A stretch of 64,000 bases of DNA from Eubacterium sp. (GTDB lineage Bacteria; Bacillota; Clostridia; Oscillospirales; Acutalibacteraceae). Both the position numbers and the translations under genes were made by a program. The notes beneath the pieces are model-generated. The model saw only the letters and a program-made list of their open reading frames with translations. It had not been told where the DNA came from and ran no database searches. The DNA is taken from positions 40,851-104,850 of the forward strand of contig JAFSRX010000062.1 of the NCBI GenBank assembly GCA_017445905.1, read 5' to 3'. Shown piece by piece: positions 26,996 through 35,256 of the stretch (position 1 is the stretch's first letter; the number at the start of each line of letters is the position of its first letter).

Positions 26996-27670
26996 TCATT
27001 TTATTGGTATAATTTCATTAAATACAGCTGTCATTCTTTTGCTGATGTTTAAATCCATATGAAGTGATCCGAAGTACCAATGACTGTATTGAACGCTCTG
27101 CATAAGCTCTTGAAGATAGGAGTTCAAAGACGTTAAATGCATTTCATTATGTGAATGAAGTCTTATGAAATCCTTTGCGATTGCGGGCGCTTCATAGGTT
27201 AAAACATAGTCAACCTGATATTTAGCATCCTTTAAATTCTGAGCGCCGTTTAAAAGCTCCTGAGAGCTTGGCATTTCTTCCTTCCACCAGGTTTCGCCCT
27301 CGCTTCTCATATAGGCGTCTTCACTTTCGCCGCCGCCCATACAGAAGAAAGTTTTTTTATCAAAGGTGAAAATCTCACCTCTTAAAAGGTGAAAGATATT
27401 GTCGGCAATTTTATTTGCGTTTCCGCCCTTGAAACGATATGGATTATAAGCCGAAAGCATATCGAAATTTTCGTGAGCGCCGTCTAAAAAACAAATTGTA
27501 TATTTCTTCTTTTTCAGTGTTTCAAGCGCTTTTTTCTCTTTTTCGCTTCCATCCCAGAGAAATCCGAAATCACCGCAGATAATTAGAATATCGTCCTCGG
27601 TGAGCTTTTTTAATTGTGGGTTTTTAAAAAAATCTATATCGCCGTGAGTGTCGCCGGTTATATATACCAT
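26996..27670 (-). CDS. Calcineurin-like metallophosphoesterase with degenerate active site
   Basis: This 224-residue protein has the fold of a common clostridial metallophosphoesterase family: TGDTHGD at residues 5-11, ICGDFGFLWDG, FLDGAHENFD and a KTFFCMGGGES core. Against the usual pattern of that family, three metal-site residues are changed: GNHE reads GAHE, the TH-x-x-P block reads TYEAP, and GH-x-H reads GSLH. The first D-x-H and GDF motifs are intact. It may therefore be a ligand-binding pseudoenzyme. GAGGAG before the ATG at 27670 shows it is still well translated. The divergent dac gene starts 92 bp away. Confidence 0.75.
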   Translation of the reverse strand: MVYITGDTHGDIDFFKNPQLKKLTEDDILIICGDFGFLWDGSEKEKKALETLKKKKYTICFLDGAHENFDMLSAYNPYRFKGGNANKIADNIFHLLRGEIFTFDKKTFFCMGGGESEDAYMRSEGETWWKEEMPSSQELLNGAQNLKDAKYQVDYVLTYEAPAIAKDFIRLHSHNEMHLTSLNSYLQELMQSVQYSHWYFGSLHMDLNISKRMTAVFNEIIPIK

Positions 27671-27762
27671 AATTTCTCCTCAAAAAGAATATTTTAACTC
27701 TTTACTTTTGTTGCCAATGTGATATTATTATAATATATTTAAAAACGGCAGGTGTCAAGTAT

Positions 27763-29163
27763 ATGAAAAGGCTTACGACTTTTTTTATTACTTTTGTTAT
27801 AATTACAGTATCAATTTTTGCTCCGTTTTCTGTTTCGGCTAAAACTCAGGAAATGCAAAGCGAGGCAATGTATAAGGTCAACGAAAAGGTTTATGCGGAT
27901 GCATATATGCTGATAAATCTTGATGACAGCTCGTTGCCTGTAATAGCGGCAAAAAACCAGAATAAGAAAAAATATCCCGCTTCGCTGACGAAGATTGTTA
28001 CCGCTATGGTAACGATAAATAATGTTCCCGATTTATCTAAAAAAGCAAAGGTTTCTCAGGGCGTTATACTGTCCCTTGCAAATACAGGCGCTCAGATCGC
28101 AGGTCTTGAAGTAGGGGAAGAGCGAACAATCGAAGAGCTGCTGTATTTAACAATGGTTTATTCTGCTTGCGATGCGTGCAGGGTGCTCGGAGAATATGTT
28201 GCCGGCTCGGTTGATAATTTCGTTTCAATGATGAATGACTGGGTTCAGTCCCTCGGCTGTGAAAACACTCATTTCACCAATGCTGACGGACTTCACGACG
28301 ATGACCACTATTCAACTGCCGCCGATATGGCAACAATAACTCTTGAGGCGCTCAAAAACGATACCTTCGTCAAAATTTCAACAACAAAGAGCATTGATTA
28401 TAAGAAATATACTTTTATTCATACAAACTTTATGCTTGATAAGTTCCATGTAACCTATTACTATGAATATGCCGAGGGAATCAAAACAGGCTCAACAACC
28501 GAGGCTGGCTACTGCGTTATAACAAAGGCATCAAAGGATGGCTATAATTATCTTGCAGTTGTTATGGATTCGCCGATAAAAAAGCTCGACGGAATAGATA
28601 CAAAATGTTCGTTTATCGACGCCGCAACGCTTTTTGATTGGGCATTTAATTCGCTGAAATATTCAACAACGATAAGAAAAAATGATCTTGTAACCGAGGT
28701 TCCTGTTAATAACGGAAAGGATGCCGATACTGTTCAGCTCGTTGCAAAAGAGGATGTAACAACCTTAGTTCCTTCTTCGCTTGATGCTTCTGCTGTAATT
28801 GTTAAACCTATTGACCCGCCCGAGAGTCTTAATGCGCCTATAACAAAGGGCGATGAAATCTGCAAGGCTGAAATTATCTATGCAAACAAGGTTATTGCAA
28901 AAACAAAACTCGTTGCAGCAAAAACAGTTGAGCTTTCAGCCTTCCTCAAAATCTTTAACGGAATAAGAAACTTTTTTGGCAATAAATTCGTTCTCGCAAT
29001 TCTTCTTATTTTAATTGTTGTTGCAATTATTTATATCATCGTTTTCGCAAAGAAACTCAAAAAAGAAAAAAAGCGCATAGCCGAAAAACGCCGCCGTCAG
29101 AGAGAACTCGATGAGCAGCTTAATAACGGTAACGATTATATTGAACCACCTCGTCGGAATTAA
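27763..29163 (+). CDS. D-alanyl-D-alanine carboxypeptidase (DacF/PBP5-like, S11 family)
   Basis: This 466-residue penicillin-binding protein has a signal peptide (residues 1-27, FSVSA-KT). The S11 catalytic domain has ASLTKIVTAM (SxxK) and IKTGSTTEAGY (KTG). The middle motif, usually S-x-N, reads YSACDAC, so the Asn is Cys. A beta-rich domain follows, then a C-terminal transmembrane helix (about residues 410-430) and a basic tail that replaces the usual amphipathic anchor. It would trim peptidoglycan stem peptides outside the membrane. The start is ATG 27763. Confidence 0.86.
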   Translation: MKRLTTFFITFVIITVSIFAPFSVSAKTQEMQSEAMYKVNEKVYADAYMLINLDDSSLPVIAAKNQNKKKYPASLTKIVTAMVTINNVPDLSKKAKVSQGVILSLANTGAQIAGLEVGEERTIEELLYLTMVYSACDACRVLGEYVAGSVDNFVSMMNDWVQSLGCENTHFTNADGLHDDDHYSTAADMATITLEALKNDTFVKISTTKSIDYKKYTFIHTNFMLDKFHVTYYYEYAEGIKTGSTTEAGYCVITKASKDGYNYLAVVMDSPIKKLDGIDTKCSFIDAATLFDWAFNSLKYSTTIRKNDLVTEVPVNNGKDADTVQLVAKEDVTTLVPSSLDASAVIVKPIDPPESLNAPITKGDEICKAEIIYANKVIAKTKLVAAKTVELSAFLKIFNGIRNFFGNKFVLAILLILIVVAIIYIIVFAKKLKKEKKRIAEKRRRQRELDEQLNNGNDYIEPPRRN

Positions 29164-29168
29164 CTGCG

Positions 29169-29205
29169 TGATTGAAATATAATGCAAGCATTATATTAGT
29201 AATCA
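29169..29205 (+). terminator. Possible weak terminator of the carboxypeptidase gene
   Basis: TGATT...ATATAATGC-aa-GCATTATAT...AATCA hairpin 5 bp after the stop. It is not followed by a T tract, so confidence is low. Confidence 0.35.
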
Positions 29206-29249
29206 CTTCGTTATTCCTCCTCTCAAATCAAAATTTCGGCAAAGCCTGC

Positions 29250-29311
29250 TTTTTGATTTGAATTGAAAATGGAAAATTGAATATTTCGGGTCGCAAGCGA
29301 CGATTAAAAAG
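29250..29311. repeat. Heptamer/hairpin intergenic element, copy 6
   Basis: attgaaa-atggaaa-attgaat heptamers run into ATTTCGGGTCGCAAGCGACG and ATTAAAAAG, ending against the terminator of the truncated toxin gene. Confidence 0.6.
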
Positions 29312-29343
29312 AGCCATGGGAATATTATTATCCCATGGCTCTT
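29306..29343 (-). terminator. Terminator of the truncated ParE-like gene
   Basis: AGAGCCATGGGA and TCCCATGGCTCT form a 12-bp stem (about 29310-29341) with an A run on the left, which is a T tract for the minus strand. Confidence 0.75.
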
Positions 29344-29350
29344 GATCTGT

Positions 29351-29596
29351 CTAATGAGTAACTATTCTGTTCTTAATATCGCTTGGAGCATATGCAATCA
29401 TAACAACATCAACCTGCATCGTTTTATTATTTACTGTATATAGAATATTGTAGCTTTTCACATTAACAAAGCGCAGATTTTTGCCAGCAAATCTTTCACT
29501 ATCATATTCACGGTAGCGCTCGGGCATATCTTTCTGCGATTTTATCATATCAATTATTTCATTATTATTGCACCACGATATAACGCAAATTGCCAT
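29351..29596 (-). pseudogene. 5'-truncated RelE/ParE-type toxin gene
   Basis: The 81-residue frame matches only the C-terminal part of RelE/ParE toxins: MPERYREYDSERF, then KNLRFVNVKSYNILYTV and the terminal strand VDVVMIAYAPSDI. The first ~35 residues, which form the N-terminal helical hairpin, and any antitoxin gene are missing. The frame upstream of 29596 closes at a TAA 8 codons away, and the end of an IS481-type element lies 30 bp upstream. The simplest reading is a toxin-antitoxin remnant cut by insertion or deletion next to the IS. Confidence 0.5.
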
Positions 29597-29684
29597 GCAA
29601 ACTGAAATATAATTAAATTATTGATTGTACATTTGTCAATGATGTGACACCAAGAAAGTAAAAAATTAAAAAGTGTTGAGAAAA

Positions 29685-29749
29685 GGAACAAAGTGCTGAA
29701 GGAGAGAGGCGTAGCCGAACGAGTGAAGCACTTTGTTCGGCGGCTACGC
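29685..29749 (-). other. Interleaved inverted repeats at the transposase stop codon
   Basis: Two long complementary pairs overlap. GGAACAAAGTGCT (29685-29697) pairs with AGCACTTTGTTC (29727-29738). GCGTAGCCGAAC (29709-29720) pairs with GTTC and GGCTACGC (29735-29749). They cannot both form as simple hairpins, so the mRNA 3' end is a pseudoknot or a two-state structure. The transposase stop codon lies inside GCGTAG. Confidence 0.6.
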
Positions 29750-30703
29750 AACAGGCATATTTTCGAGTTCAATTCGTTTTTGAAGAGGCGATTTCCAACC
29801 GAGAATAGACATAGGAATGTTGTTTGAACGTTTCAGATAGCGTATCATCTGGATTAATAAATCTTCATAGGAATAGAAACTGAGATAGTTGTAGAATCGT
29901 TCTTGGTCACTTCTGTGGCTGCGCTCCACTTTTCCGTTGTGCCAAGGCGTTCTCGGAATAATGAGCTTGTGATTGATGTTGTAGCGGTTACAGAACAAAT
30001 CAAACGGGTGAATTCGGGTGGTTTTAGCGGTATGTGTAAATTCAACACCGTTGTCAGTTTGTATCGTATCTGGAGCATAGCCAAAGTACGTAATGGCTCT
30101 TTTTACAAAATCAAGGGTAGAATAACTGCTCTGCTCCATATACGGATAGATAAAGCGTTCTATTGAAGCTTCTTCAATCATTGTGTATTGATAAAACTTT
30201 GTGCCGTCAGTACCGGCATAACAAATGGTAGGAACATATTTCACATCCATTTGCCATTTGATACCAAGCTGCGTAGGAGTATCATAATGTCCTAAATGCT
30301 TTGATTTTTTCTTTGTGCTTTCAGCCTTTTTTCTATAACCGAGTTTAACGAATATTCTGTAAAGAGAGCCTATGTGACGTGAATATCCTTTATCTGCACG
30401 CAATTTACCGTACAACTCACATATGGAAATATTTGGATTTCTTCTGTGATAATTCTTTATCCAAGCGATTTCCTCGTCTGTATGTGCATTAGGGTGAGTT
30501 GTTTTAGGACGGTGTGATTTATCAATTAACGATTCCTTGGTGCCGTCATATTTCCTGTTCCAGCGCATTAAGGAGGATTTTGAGATGTGGTAACGCCGTA
30601 GCACAAAGTCAATATCTCCTGTCTGACGGTACAACTTAACCGCATATATTCTTGTTGATATTTGGTGTGGACAATATCTCTTGTTTTGTGTTATACTATT
30701 CAT
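29744..30703 (-). CDS. IS481-family DDE transposase
   Basis: This 319-residue protein has an N-terminal helix-turn-helix (YRQTGDIDFVLRRYHISKSS). The rve-type catalytic core follows, with the three acidic residues in WQMDVKY, IQTDNGVEF and WHNGKVERSHRSD...ERFY. These match IS481-type transposases. The frame is intact, so the element may be active. The frame extends to a TTG at 30763 (339 residues); ATG 30703 is used here but neither has a clear ribosome binding site. Confidence 0.85.
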   Translation of the reverse strand: MNSITQNKRYCPHQISTRIYAVKLYRQTGDIDFVLRRYHISKSSLMRWNRKYDGTKESLIDKSHRPKTTHPNAHTDEEIAWIKNYHRRNPNISICELYGKLRADKGYSRHIGSLYRIFVKLGYRKKAESTKKKSKHLGHYDTPTQLGIKWQMDVKYVPTICYAGTDGTKFYQYTMIEEASIERFIYPYMEQSSYSTLDFVKRAITYFGYAPDTIQTDNGVEFTHTAKTTRIHPFDLFCNRYNINHKLIIPRTPWHNGKVERSHRSDQERFYNYLSFYSYEDLLIQMIRYLKRSNNIPMSILGWKSPLQKRIELENMPVA

Positions 30704-30850
30704 GGCGATTGAGTTCTTTCTGATAGCTTTAGTTCTAGCAAACTTTATTCTATCTTTTCTCAATCGCTTTTTCTATACCTTTTTTTATCTTTTCGGTGTC
30801 ACATCTATTGTAACGCTACACGTTTTTATGAAAAAAGATGTATTTGTATA

Positions 30851-30879
30851 TTGTTATTTGATAATACTTATGCTATAAT
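30851..30879 (+). promoter_or_regulatory. Promoter of the secreted protein and small-protein pair
   Basis: TTGTTA (30851-30856), 17-bp spacer, TATAAT (30874-30879). The leader to ATG 31001 is about 115 nt and AT-rich. Confidence 0.7.
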
Positions 30880-31000
30880 ACAAAGTGTGTTTGTGTGATA
30901 TTAATATAGTTTATGTAAAATATGTGGTCAGCATGCAAATCTTTCTCAGCAAATTTTAGTTTATAAATAAATTAATTTTTTTCGAAAGGATTTGATATTT

Positions 31001-33409
31001 ATGAAATTATCAAAGAAAATTCTTGCGGGCGTTCTTGCAGCAATAATGGCAATCTCAATGATGCCGAGCATTGCTATGACAGCTCTTGCAGACGAGGCAG
31101 TTGATGTAACAAAATTAGCTACACCATCATTTACAGCAACTCCATATCATCAGGGAGCTGTTACGACTGATGCTTATTCCAATGTTGTTTATTCACCTAT
31201 TTGGACAACATCATGGAGCGGACAGGGTAATGATCAAAACACATATGTTGGAGTAGGAAGAATCAACTTTAAGGTTGCAGCACCTCTTAATATCGTTTTG
31301 GTTTATGATGGTGCTCACGATGTTATTGCTCCTGTTGTTATGGAATCAGTATGTAATGATACAGGCGGTTCTTCACATATTATTCACTTTGCTGAGTGTC
31401 AGAGCAGTCTTTTTGAATTAAGACAGCAGTGGAACGGCTACGGAAGGACTTGGGATCTTTGGCCTAGTGATAATATCGAAACTGCAGATAAGTTTTCATA
31501 TAATCAAACTGACGGCAATGAATCAAGCGATTCGCAAAGAGATTCAAACACTCGTTTCTGGTGGAACAAGCTTTATTATAAAGGCAGCGGAAATACTGAC
31601 AGCTATTACGAAGTTGACAAAAACATCTCTTATTATGCTCGAACAAGCTACAAAACCACCACCGGCAGACAGAATAAATATGGAACTATAACATCTTATA
31701 CCAACAACTATGTTATCAACTACAAGCCCATTTATGATATTCTCAGCAATGCAAGAACTATCGCAGCAGAGATCAATGCTAACGGTTGGAAATATACCGA
31801 TACTTCTCTTTCTCAGGCAGTGAACGCTCTCAACGCTGTTGGAAATTGTAATCCGAATAATTACGATTATTCATCAGATGTTGCAGGAACCGTGGCACAG
31901 TGCGCAACGGATATCAAGAATGCAAAAGCTGCGTATGATGCTATCAACCTTGTTAAAAAGACTTTCACAGTTGATTTCAAAACAAGCGACGGCTCATCAA
32001 CAATCGATTCAAGAAGCATAACCGCAGGCGATGCTCTTGGCACACTTCCTGCAAACTCAGCAGTTGCTCCAACTGACGGAACTCACCACAATGTTTACAC
32101 ATGGGAAGGCGTTTCTGCCGATACAGTTGTTCAGTCAGATACAACATATTCAGAAACTGCAACTGCAACAGCCTGCACCTTTACAGCAGGAACTCATACA
32201 GCAGCAACCGCAGAATCAAACGGCTACACAACCTACACCTGCGATTGCGGAAATTCATATGTTGAATATGATGCACTTGACTTTGCTAATTACAATACCG
32301 CAGTTGCTGATTACAACGAAACAATTAATGCAGCAGATTATGAAACAACATATACTGCTGATTCAAGAACAGCATATGAAACAGCAGTTGAAGCTGCAAA
32401 GCTTACAGCAGCTCAGTTAGCTGATGAAACACTTTCACCAACTGTTATTTCAAATGCAGTAGCAGCAATCACAGCAGCTAAATCACAGCTTGTTGAAGAA
32501 GAGACTCCCGAAAACAGCTACAACCTCACTCTTGAAGAGAATATTGATGTAAACTTCAATCTCGATACTGATTTCTATGAAAATAATGATGCAACAACCG
32601 TAACTTGTTCATATATAACAACAACTGATGATAAGAGTGCAGCAAGAGCTGAAGCTGAAATGACATTCGCAGATGTTAAAAATGCACAGGGAACAATCAC
32701 AATGAATGCTGCTCCTGCTCAGATTGCAGAGAAATACATCATAACTGTTAAAGACAGCAACAATGAAGTTGTTGATACAATCGAAGCTTCAGTTCAGGAT
32801 TACTGCAAAGCTATCATTGACGCTCCAATCAGCGCAACAATCACTCAGAAAGATAAGGATGTAGCTCAGGCACTTATTAACTACGGTGCTCTTGCAAATG
32901 AATATTTCGGCTATGCTGAAACTTCAGAGGCTGTAACAGGCGAAGCATATGCAGTTGAGCATTCAGAAGATTATAAGGACGCTGTTGATGCAGAAAGTTT
33001 CAAAGCTAAGGCAAAGGCTTCTATGGTTGTAGGTGTTGATCGTTCCGGTAAACCACTTACCATAACAGGTGTTTCGTATGTTGCACTTCTTGATCCCGAG
33101 CTTCGCTTCTATGTTTCTCAGGAAAATGAGGTTTGGTGCTACTATACCGAGCTTAGCATCAGCGATCCGAGTTTAAGCGCAGAATGGGTTAAAACCGAAA
33201 ACGGAAACTGTGTAAGAGTAACAGGATTGAAGGCAAGCGATTTTGCAAAAACCTTTACAATAACAATCGGAACAACCGAGATAACTTATAACGGATATGC
33301 ATTCCTTTATACAGTTCTCAAAGACGGCAGCACAGCGGACAATAATCTTAAAGACCTTGCAAAGGGTATTTACAGATATGCTGCAGCGTGCGAAGCTAAA
33401 TTTGCGTAA
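31001..33409 (+). CDS. Secreted surface protein with FIVAR-like and conserved C-terminal domain
   Basis: This 802-residue protein has a signal peptide (residues 1-31, MTALA-DE). An unrecognised aromatic-rich N-terminal domain spans about 40-310. A degenerate InlB-type repeat follows (about 325-385), then a short CDCG segment, and a FIVAR-like helical module (about 425-495). The C-terminal domain (about 504-802) is homologous to the end of the 1725-residue protein at 55624. Shared landmarks are LTLEENIDVNF, APAQIAEKY, YVALLDPELRFY and ITIGTTEITYNGYA, ending LAKGIYRYAAA. There is no sortase motif. A tiny protein gene follows 13 bp later. Binding function is inferred only. Confidence 0.72.
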   Translation: MKLSKKILAGVLAAIMAISMMPSIAMTALADEAVDVTKLATPSFTATPYHQGAVTTDAYSNVVYSPIWTTSWSGQGNDQNTYVGVGRINFKVAAPLNIVLVYDGAHDVIAPVVMESVCNDTGGSSHIIHFAECQSSLFELRQQWNGYGRTWDLWPSDNIETADKFSYNQTDGNESSDSQRDSNTRFWWNKLYYKGSGNTDSYYEVDKNISYYARTSYKTTTGRQNKYGTITSYTNNYVINYKPIYDILSNARTIAAEINANGWKYTDTSLSQAVNALNAVGNCNPNNYDYSSDVAGTVAQCATDIKNAKAAYDAINLVKKTFTVDFKTSDGSSTIDSRSITAGDALGTLPANSAVAPTDGTHHNVYTWEGVSADTVVQSDTTYSETATATACTFTAGTHTAATAESNGYTTYTCDCGNSYVEYDALDFANYNTAVADYNETINAADYETTYTADSRTAYETAVEAAKLTAAQLADETLSPTVISNAVAAITAAKSQLVEEETPENSYNLTLEENIDVNFNLDTDFYENNDATTVTCSYITTTDDKSAARAEAEMTFADVKNAQGTITMNAAPAQIAEKYIITVKDSNNEVVDTIEASVQDYCKAIIDAPISATITQKDKDVAQALINYGALANEYFGYAETSEAVTGEAYAVEHSEDYKDAVDAESFKAKAKASMVVGVDRSGKPLTITGVSYVALLDPELRFYVSQENEVWCYYTELSISDPSLSAEWVKTENGNCVRVTGLKASDFAKTFTITIGTTEITYNGYAFLYTVLKDGSTADNNLKDLAKGIYRYAAACEAKFA

Positions 33410-33422
33410 GGAGGGGTTGAAG

Positions 33423-33575
33423 ATGAATAGAATATATAACGAGCCTGAATTCAAAATTTTCAAAATGAAGGGCGAGGATATTTTAACTGATTCCCATCTT
33501 GTTGATTTAACCAACGGTTGGGAAACCGGATCAGGTCAGCCCGGAGGCGGAAGTGTTCCATTTATGGAATTATAA
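33423..33575 (+). CDS. Small protein (50 residues) paired with the secreted protein
   Basis: The frame starts at ATG 33423, 6 bp after AAGGAGGGG (33408-33416) that overlaps the upstream stop, so translation is probably coupled. The peptide has no signal sequence. Its first half, with NEPEFKIFK and EDILTDS, resembles the protein at 60813 (NEAEFEITK, TVIATSD), which follows a secreted protein with the same C-terminal domain. The second half is Gly/Pro/Ser-rich (GSGQPGGG) and not conserved. Such a conserved head with a variable tail is what a modified-peptide precursor looks like, but no modifying enzyme is present. Function unknown. Confidence 0.7.
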   Translation: MNRIYNEPEFKIFKMKGEDILTDSHLVDLTNGWETGSGQPGGGSVPFMEL

Positions 33576-33587
33576 ATCAAATAGAAA

Positions 33588-33626
33588 GGGGCTGTCTCAC
33601 GGAAGTGAGACAGCCCCTTGATTTTG
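33588..33626 (+). terminator. Intrinsic terminator of the secreted/small protein operon
   Basis: GGGGCTGTCTCAC (33588-33600), GGAA loop, GTGAGACAGCCCC (33605-33617), then ttgatttt. A perfect 13-bp stem. Confidence 0.88.
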
Positions 33627-33666
33627 CGTGGTGCAAAACAAAATTTCTAATTTATATTATTAATCA

Positions 33667-33695
33667 TTGAAGTCCTTTTTTATTTGTGATAGAAT
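33667..33695 (+). promoter_or_regulatory. Sigma-A promoter of the SpoIIE/RsbU-type gene
   Basis: TTGAAG (33667-33672), 17-bp spacer, TAGAAT (33690-33695). Confidence 0.7.
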
Positions 33696-33751
33696 ACTAT
33701 TTAAAGATGCTCTCCACAGTATATATAAAACAATCAGCAGAGGTAAAATAA

Positions 33752-35203
33752 ATGCATAAAATCAAAGATTATTTCAAAGTGTATGAGAATGAAGAAACAA
33801 AGGCGGTATTTGAAAAAAATGAGTATGAATCAAACCGATTGTCTTTGGTAGTAATTATTTGGTGTGCGCTAATTCTTATAATTGCCTGGGCTTTGAATAT
33901 GGCGGGAATATTTACTGTAGCAAAAGTCCGTATGAATATTCTTACAATTTCAGGCGTTATTGAATTTGCGATTCCTGTTGTGCTCTATCGCTTATTTAAT
34001 GGCAAGAAGCACTGGCTCAAGGATGTTATGATTATAACCCTTCTTCTTGTTTGCACTCAATTATTTGCAATTCTGAATCATAATGTAATTTTTATTATGA
34101 TCTTGCCCGTGCTTTTATCAAGCAGATATTTTTCAAAGGGCTTTACTACTATGATATCGCTTCTTTCTGTATTTTTGCTGCTTGGAGCGACTGTGCTGAC
34201 AGTTTATTATGGTATTGTTGATTTGAATGTTTATCCTAAGCTGGAAAACGGAACTGTTATAACAATAAAAGATGGGCTGCGCAATTCTGTTTTGTCACTG
34301 GGAATTGATGAATCAAAGGCTGCAGTAAGTGCTATAATAAACGGCTTTTTGCCAAGAGTTCTTGCTTTGTCTGTTATAAACTTTATAGCGCTTTATATTG
34401 CTAAGCGAGGTCACGATATGATACTCTCTCAGGACGAGATATCTCGCGCATCTGCAAGCGCTAAAGCCGAGCTTAATACTGCAACACAGATTCAAAACGG
34501 TATGGTTCCGAATATCTTTCCTGCATTCCCTGAAAGAAAGGAATTTGATATTTATGGCTCAATGCATACTGCAAAAGAGGTCGGCGGAGATTTCTATGAC
34601 TTTTTCTTAATAGATGAAAAACATCTTGCAATGGTTATGGCGGATGTTTCCGGAAAAGGCGTTCCGGCTGCACTGTTTATGATGGCGTCAAAAATTCTTA
34701 TAAACGATAGAGCTCTTATGGGAGGAACTCCTGCTGAGATACTTGAGTTTGTAAATGACCGTATTTGCTCCAATAATCAGGCGGAAATGTTTGTAACAGT
34801 CTGGCTTGGTATTCTTGATATTGAAACAGGAAAGGTTATTGCTGCAAATGCAGGTCATGAGTATCCTGTTATTTATAGAAAAGGCGAAATATTTGAGCTT
34901 CTCAAGGATAAACACGGATTTGTTATCGGTGGAATGGAAGGCGTAAAATACAGGGATTATGAATTTACTCTTGATAAGGGTGACTCGCTGTTTCTTTATA
35001 CCGACGGTATTCCGGAAGCTACGAATTCATCTAACGAACAGTTCGGACCGGACAGAATGGTTAAAGCGCTCAATATCACTGCTGACGGCTCTCCCAAAGA
35101 TATTCTTTCAAATGTGAAGAAGGAAGTTGATAATTTCGTTGGAGAAGCTGTTCAGTTCGACGATCTGACAATGCTTTGTCTTAGATATAACGGAAATGAA
35201 TAA
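33752..35203 (+). CDS. Membrane-bound PP2C (SpoIIE/RsbU-type) serine phosphatase
   Basis: This 483-residue protein has about six hydrophobic segments in its first 235 residues, then a short coiled linker (SASAKAELNTATQIQNGM). A PP2C-SpoIIE catalytic domain follows. Metal-binding motifs are EVGGDFYDFF (about residues 275-284), MADVSGKGVPAALFM, AANAGHEYPVI, LYTDGIPEA and QFDDLTMLCLRY. Proteins of this layout dephosphorylate anti-anti-sigma factors in partner-switching systems. No STAS or anti-sigma gene is nearby. budA follows 53 bp later and may be in the same transcript. Confidence 0.86.
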   Translation: MHKIKDYFKVYENEETKAVFEKNEYESNRLSLVVIIWCALILIIAWALNMAGIFTVAKVRMNILTISGVIEFAIPVVLYRLFNGKKHWLKDVMIITLLLVCTQLFAILNHNVIFIMILPVLLSSRYFSKGFTTMISLLSVFLLLGATVLTVYYGIVDLNVYPKLENGTVITIKDGLRNSVLSLGIDESKAAVSAIINGFLPRVLALSVINFIALYIAKRGHDMILSQDEISRASASAKAELNTATQIQNGMVPNIFPAFPERKEFDIYGSMHTAKEVGGDFYDFFLIDEKHLAMVMADVSGKGVPAALFMMASKILINDRALMGGTPAEILEFVNDRICSNNQAEMFVTVWLGILDIETGKVIAANAGHEYPVIYRKGEIFELLKDKHGFVIGGMEGVKYRDYEFTLDKGDSLFLYTDGIPEATNSSNEQFGPDRMVKALNITADGSPKDILSNVKKEVDNFVGEAVQFDDLTMLCLRYNGNE

Positions 35204-35256
35204 TATGATGTTTTAATTATTTTTAGTATAAGTATTATATATTTAAGGAGGCATAA

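Larger units (their letters stand above)
29626..30820. mobile_element. IS481-family insertion sequence
   Basis: The ends TGTA...GATGTGACACC (29626-29651) and GGTGTCACATC...TACA (30795-30820) form imperfect 26-bp terminal inverted repeats with 11 perfect inner bases. One transposase gene fills the interior. The element is about 1195 bp. No target-site duplication is visible (flanks gat / cgt), so one flank may have been deleted after insertion. Confidence 0.75.

Noticed and set aside
26708-27052. 114-residue plus-strand open frame after gdhA
   Set aside because: It covers the gdhA terminator, a palindrome and a heptamer repeat, and overlaps the 3' end of the metallophosphoesterase gene; it has no ribosome binding site.
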